Below, one piece after another: positions 58,951 to 64,000 of a DNA stretch of 64,000 nt. Source of the stretch: Taxillus chinensis. Taxonomy: Eukaryota > Streptophyta > Magnoliopsida > Santalales > Loranthaceae. A program made the translations under genes and the position numbers. The notes beneath the pieces were generated by a model. The model ran no database searches, was not told the origin of the DNA, and was given only the letters and a program-made list of their open reading frames with translations. The DNA is taken from positions 43,199,609 through 43,263,608 of the forward strand of contig CM042084.1 in NCBI GenBank assembly GCA_023512835.1. The letters run 5' to 3'. The stretch's first letter is position 1. Each line of letters begins with the position of its first letter.

Positions 58951-59499
58951 CACGTTAAACGGATATTCAGGTATCTCAAAGGAACGATGAATTTGAGACT
59001 CTGGTACCCAAAGGAGTCAAACTTCACCTTATCCGGATACTCTGATGTTGATTTTGCTGGGTGTCGCATCGACAGGAAAAGCACAAGCGGTACGTGTCAG
59101 TTTCTTGGAAATAGATTAATTTCATGGTTCAGTAAGAAGCAGAATTCCGTATCAACCTCTACTGCTGAGGCGGAATATATAGTTGCTGGAAGTTGTTGCG
59201 CATAGCTACTCTGAATGCAAAGTCAACTTACTGACTACGGTTTCAACATGACATTTATTCCACTCTATTGCGACAACACTAGTGCAATTGCTATAAGCAA
59301 CAATCCTGTCATGCACCCAAAGACGAAGCACATTGAGGTCAGGTATCACTTCATTCGCGATCATGTTCTCAAAAAGAATATATCTCTGGAACATGTTGCT
59401 ACTGAAGATCAATGGCCGGACATTCTTACAAAGCCCCTACCCGATGCAAGATTTTCTGAACTACTCTTCCAATTAGGTATGCTTGACTTTTCTCGATAG
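58951..59499 (+). pseudogene. RNase H of element C
   Basis: HVKRIFRYLKGTMNLRLWYP, GYSDVDFAGCRIDRKSTSGT and STSTAEAEYIVAGSCCA, then a stop at 59203, then PLYCDNTSAIAISNNPVMH and the end LLFQLGMLDFSR at 59499. Copia RNase H with most catalytic residues visible. Confidence 0.9.
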
Positions 59500-61199
59500 C
59501 TTCACTTAAATCAATCAACAGTATGTCTTCAGAACATGCATTATGCGTTTATTGAAAGTAAAGGATTCATACCGAATTTAATTTTTGACCATACTTACCG
59601 CTTAACGTGTCCTATGCGTCTGATAAATACCAAAGTTTTGTATTGGGAGGATGTTTGCGTTTCCCGACCGAAGTCGTTTAAGCCAACTTGATTAAAACTT
59701 ATATGAATAATCTTTTTAGGATTTCATGATCTTGTTTCTCATTCTCCACCACATGATAAATGCCGGTTCATTTAGATTGCTTTATTATTATGTATAGTTG
59801 AAGATATGAAATGGGTTAGCTCGGAATATCTGGCGGATGTATATGCAGTCGCAGTCTGATCAGCTTTTGATATGTAGTTTCCTAAAAGGGTAGACAGCAC
59901 TAACTTTCTCTAAGCAGGAAACGTCAACCGAGAGGATCGCATGGTCTACGGGGGAGAAAATGCTTTATTAATAAATCTAGTAATACCCCTCGTATATGTC
60001 TCATGATCTCTTTCCTGGCTGTCTATCCGAGGGGGAGTCTTTCACCGAGAGGATAGCATGATCTAAGGGGGAGCAAAAGCTTCATTTATTACCTCTCGTA
60101 ATGATCCCTTTTGTGTCTCGGATGCTCCTTCCTCTAAACTTTCACTTCGGATCCGACTCGAGATGCAATGATGAATCGGAATTGTGGCATGGCTGGATGT
60201 TTTTCTTTCCTCAACCGTGCATTTTAATCGAACAATCATCTGCCTGCTTTTGACATGTGTTCATATTCCCAGGTTCACTCATGAATCCTAACTTGAGAAA
60301 ATCATATGATTTTTAATTTATCTTAGTTATCACTGTCGGTATGAAGGTTTCGCTATGTTGACCTATATGAACTTATGTGTTTATCACCGTCATATGCATT
60401 TTCTTCAATAATTTGATCATAATTCACATATATGTGTCTTGTTACTATTCTTACATATGCATAAGTTCTGCCTCTTTTTAGTTCGGATTATGATGTTCTC
60501 ACCAAGACTATTTGATCCATATCCGTACTAACTCAACCTGTTAGTCTCTTGTTTCTTTAGTTTATGTTTTCAGCTACGGGTTCGGACTCGCTTTGCACTT
60601 CAATGCTCTATCTTGTTTTGATGTCTCGGATTTGAAGTGTTGTGGCTCTTCTTATTTCCTTGACGCCAAGACAGCAAAGGAATCATTCTTTTTTCAGCAC
60701 TCAGCTTTTTACGGACTGTCAATCTATCATCCGGATATAGTTCACACGGACACTATCAAGCCCGGATGAGAGTCGGTTTGCTTCCTCCTAAATCTTGGAA
60801 TTCTCAATTCGCGATAAACCAAGTGATTATCTTACATCGCATCTTTTTGAGGAGGAGTAATGATGGTTCATTAAATGCACGTCTCGAGCCTTGTAATTTG
60901 TCTTTTCAAAATTCGGCAGTATGAATACAACTGTCATTTGAATGGTTAGCACGGCCTCCACGTCATTAGTTTACTCGGCGGCGCTAATACATCAAGTCTA
61001 ATGACATTGGATTGTCGGGCGGATCACCGCTCATCTCGCTTAAACCTGAGACCCTGGCTTCCACGGAATGGGTCCTCTTTATCTTCGAACTCTCACGCGA
61101 GCGCGAGGATATCGCTTTCATTACTCAAAACCCTAAATCTTCGTTGCTCTCTATTCACCAAAGACCTCCCCTTCCTTCTCCTTCAATCTTCAAATTTCA
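59500..61199 (+). other. Spacer between RNase H and env-like ORF of element C
   Basis: No reading frame with a known motif. Three purine-rich stretches (ACGGGGGAGAAAATG near 59949, CGAGGGGGAGTC near 60029, TAAGGGGGAGCAAAAGC near 60064) are flanked by repeats of ACCGAGAGGAT-GCATG. They resemble polypurine tracts. Similar purine blocks occur at this distance in element E. Confidence 0.55.
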
Positions 61200-62321
61200 A
61201 TGGAATCTTCCGCTCTCTACGGCATTGTTCCTAGCCATCTTGTCGATTGGGCCTGCATTTCCGACCCTCCTACCTGGCTCGAGGAGGTTCGCTCCTTGTT
61301 AGCCTCCAGTGGTCTCCTCGACATCGTCTCTGCTCCTGCTGATCTTCTCATCTCAAACGCTAGATCTTTCTATGAGCACTTTGAATCCCGTGACCACTCG
61401 ATTGTCTCTGGTATCTGAGGAAAACCCATTAAGATCACTCCTCAAGTGATTCATGACGCCTTCCATCTCCCCAACGGCAGTGATTTCTGGCCGAGTGCTC
61501 CAACCATGGCTACTGCCATGGGATGTCCCTCTAAAGTGAAGGAATACAAGCTGAAGTCTTTTCAAGGCCCCTACCGCTGTATGGCCACCATACTCAGTCG
61601 ATGCTTACTGGCTCGCTCTACGGCGCTTGACTCAGTCCCGTACGATTTGCTCCTGGCGATGTACGGGGTTTTTGAGCAATTGCCTCTAGACTGGGGCGAT
61701 TTTCTTTTTCGGATTATGCGGAATGGCAAATGGAACTCGTCTTTCGGATGGATTCTCTCCCACCTTTTCAGACATCTGCGCCCCGAACACTTCCAAGACC
61801 AGTTGATGATTCCCTTCCCGCAAAATTTTTACTTTCGTCATCTCACCTCAAATGGGACGCTTACTGTCCGCCGTCCTCCTGTCTCTCGTGCACACGTTGT
61901 TGTATCGGAACATCACAATAGTTCCATTGGTGACCCCGCCCCCAATTCGGGTCACGAGGTTAGCTCCGCTCCCCGGTCTTCACGCATCTGGTCCGTTATC
62001 GCTCCGGCATGCTCCCGAAGTTCGCAGCACAGTATTCGTGGTGTTGCAGGGCCCTCTCAGCTGTTTCCCCATGACACTGTTTCCTCAACCCCTCCTGCTG
62101 TTGCCCCTGCTGTTATCTCTCCTACTGCTACTGCTGGTGCTCCTGCACCCACCTCTCCGGTGACTGCTGCCATTGCTACTGTCATTGCTGACATCCCTAC
62201 CTCTCCTCCAGCTGCCTCTCCAGCATGCCTTGTTGACCCTAACGACTACCTCGACCATCTTCCCTCCGATATTCTGACTGACTTGTCACGGCCCAATTTC
62301 CTTTCACTTGGAAATAGGTAA
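61200..62321 (+). pseudogene. Env-like (PF20167-type) third ORF of element C
   Basis: From ATG 61200 a single frame of 373 codons runs to TAA at 62319-62321, broken only by a TGA at 61416-61418. It has LVDWACISDP, ADLLISNARSFYEHFESRD, KITPQVIHDAFHLPNGSDFW, YRCMATILSRCLLARSTALD and FGWILSHLFRH. The C-terminal third is rich in Pro, Ala, Thr and Ser. The first part lines up with the N-terminus of the ORF at 20945-20089. Proteins of this type are annotated in plants as putative transposon or envelope-like proteins; the function is unknown. I see no signal peptide or membrane helix. It ends where sequence G begins, so the natural C-terminus may be lost. Confidence 0.68.
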
Positions 62322-64000
62322 TGACCGCCCATGCCCGCACCCAAAGGGTCAAGGGGTTGGTGCAAGCACCTAAAAGAAAAAGGACTTGACATGGGTGCTA
62401 TCCCAAACTTGTACAACCAGGCTACATGCCACGGGGCATGCTCCTGCGCCCAAACCATGCATACAACCACAAATTTAATAATAATCATATCTCAATTTAT
62501 TACATTTCAAAGGGGCCCAAAGTCCATTACAACTCATTTGGGGAAAAACTCCCATCAAACCATAATATATTCTGTTTACAAATAATCCAAACTATAAAAG
62601 CACAATTCCACAAAAACAATGAAATAAATAAAATCTTCGATCTCGGTAGCCTACCACCACAACTTTCACCTACCGCCCGCTAGACCTGCAAAAAGAACAG
62701 TTTATAGGAGGGGTGAGCAAACCATAGCTCAGTAGGGTTCCAGTCTCCCCTGACCCGTCCCACTCTACAATATGCATGATAAGTGTATGCTTGTGCTCGT
62801 GTAGTGCCTAAAGCTAAACAACACACATCACCCAGTAACACACCATTTACCTGTGCCCACACCGGAGGGCGAGAGGACACCCCGCCACCACGGCGACATG
62901 ACATACCACATCCAGGCGAATGTTGCATGGTCACTAATGCAACATTTTCCACCCGAGTCGATATGGCCATCACCTCCTCGGATGCCATACCTACCTTCAA
63001 GGAATGGGTGCAGACTTAGCCCACCGTCGTGAGTGCTACACCAAGACTTAGGACCGCGATCCTGGCCAAATCTCAAAAGGGGGTCCAGTAGTTGTTCCTG
63101 GCCCATAAGTTATCTCAACCCACAAGTGTTTGAGTACTCATTCTCAAATACAAGTTTACAGCAGTCTCAAGAAATACATTACAAGTACATCTCAAGAAAC
63201 ACAACTCAAACGCAAGTGTAACTCGATGTCTGCAACTCAAGCATACATCTCAACTCGGGACAAAGTGACTCGGAGAGCACAACTCAAATATATCAACGCA
63301 ACTCAACAAGCATAACTTAGATATATCAGTGTAAATCAATAGTGCATTCAACTCATACTGTGCAACAACATTCACTAACATTCACAGTTTACAGTTCTAC
63401 CAACATAGGTGTTTTTGAGCTGTTTTGGCAAATTTTAAGACAAATTCAACTCATGCTTATTACCCAAATCACTCTATTTTTTACACAAGGGACTTTGGCT
63501 AAATGGGGCAGCCAAAAGAAGCAAAATGAAGGGTGCACGTCATATGGGCCATATGACGTGTAGGGGTATTTTTGTCTCCCTACATTCTACACACCTCAAG
63601 GATGTCCAAGGTAAATTTTCAGGGCAATTGGACCTGCACGCCAATTGGGGATATGGCGTGCAAATTGGCGTGCGACCATGTTTTTGCACAGTTTTCTTTG
63701 TTTTGTTATTCTAAAGACTTCTCTTCAAAGGACCCACCTCCAATTCCGGTTAGTTTGTAAATTATTAGGCTTTAAACCTAGGATACAAGGCCTATTGTCA
63801 ATTCCAGCCTCTACACTCATGTTTAACCACCCATCCAGACATACCCATGCCATCCAAAACAATTTTCCCTCGGATATCTATTGAAAATCTCACAATAAAC
63901 CAACACGCGTTTATATATATAGGTATATACTCATCATCACATCCATGACAAGTAAAATCCAGAATTTTGAGAGAGAGTTTCAAGGGTTGATCAAGAAATC
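62322..64000 (+). mobile_element. Sequence G: LTR-like, cut by window end
   Basis: Begins near TGACCGCCCATGCCC right after the env-like stop of element C. No coding motif. From about 63405 it resembles, in the same order, the U3 of D and F read on the minus strand: GAGCTGTTTTGGCAAATTTT, GGTGCACGTCATATGGGCC, GCAAATTGGCGTGCGACCAT and CTTCAAAGGACC, then a TATA box at 63910-63921. This suggests the U3 of a plus-strand LTR. Its start is not certain and no target duplication can be tested. Confidence 0.4.
63910..63921 (+). promoter_or_regulatory. TATA box of sequence G
   Basis: GTTTATATATATAGG, about 250 bp below the GGCGTGCA motif, a spacing similar to LTR F. Confidence 0.45.

Larger units (their letters stand above)
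24619..62321 (+). mobile_element. Element C: SIRE-type Ty1/copia, split by B and D
   Basis: Plus-strand order: 5' LTR, tRNA-Met-type primer site, gag (26033-26248, then 43049 onward), protease, integrase, RT up to 46996, then RT and RNase H from 58146, a 1.7-kb spacer and an env-like ORF. The reading continues across both inserts at perfect 5-bp target duplications, which proves the nesting. The 3' LTR is not in the window; G begins at 62322. Lineage is inferred from the motif style and the third ORF. Confidence 0.85.

Noticed and set aside
61001..61418. Overlapping frames near 61001-61302 as an upstream gene
   Set aside because: They overlap the env-like ORF in other frames and show no motif.

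Overview
This is plant nuclear DNA, almost certainly from a eudicot, and it consists almost entirely of nested LTR retrotransposons. The signs are tRNA-primed LTR elements of plant-specific lineages (Tat/Ogre-type and Athila-type Ty3, SIRE-type Ty1/copia with an env-like third ORF), 5-bp target-site duplications and long AT-rich untranslated stretches. I see no convincing host gene, tRNA, rRNA or CRISPR array. The species cannot be fixed from the sequence.

The layout, outermost to innermost, is as follows. Element E is an old minus-strand copia element whose visible parts are the RT/RNase H (22795-24618) and an env-like ORF (20945 down to 20089, then 2747 down to 953). The env-like ORF is split by element A, a 17.3-kb Tat/Ogre-like element (2748-20088, minus), and is cut at its C-terminal end by the LTR of element F (1-952, minus). 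E is interrupted upstream of its RT by element C, a plus-strand copia element with its 5' LTR at 24619-25950. C is in turn interrupted in gag by element B (26249-43043, minus, perfect ATCAC duplication, same family as A) and in RT by element D (46997-58140, minus, perfect TATAG duplication, Athila-type). C ends in a nearly open env-like ORF (61200-62321), which meets an unclassified LTR-like sequence G (62322-64000, plus). The 5' end of E and the 3' LTR of C would lie beyond the window.

A and B each read, on the minus strand: 5' LTR, tRNA-Arg-type primer site, an extra ORF1, gag, protease, RT, a degenerate RNase H plus a second archaeal-type RNase H, integrase, a 3' UTR with about 37-bp tandem repeats, polypurine tract and 3' LTR. 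D reads LTR, tRNA-Asp primer site, gag, protease, RT, RNase H, integrase, a long non-coding tail with a promoter-like block, and LTR. All coding regions carry stops or frameshifts, so none looks autonomous. D has nearly identical LTRs and is the youngest; E is the oldest.

The least ordinary observations are: a Ulp1/C48-protease-like domain at the end of the env-like ORF of copia element E; a diverged relative of that ORF at the same position in element C, still open except for one stop; and a G-box-rich U3 module with inverted repeats, shared by LTRs F, D and G and repeated inside D ahead of a second TATA box.
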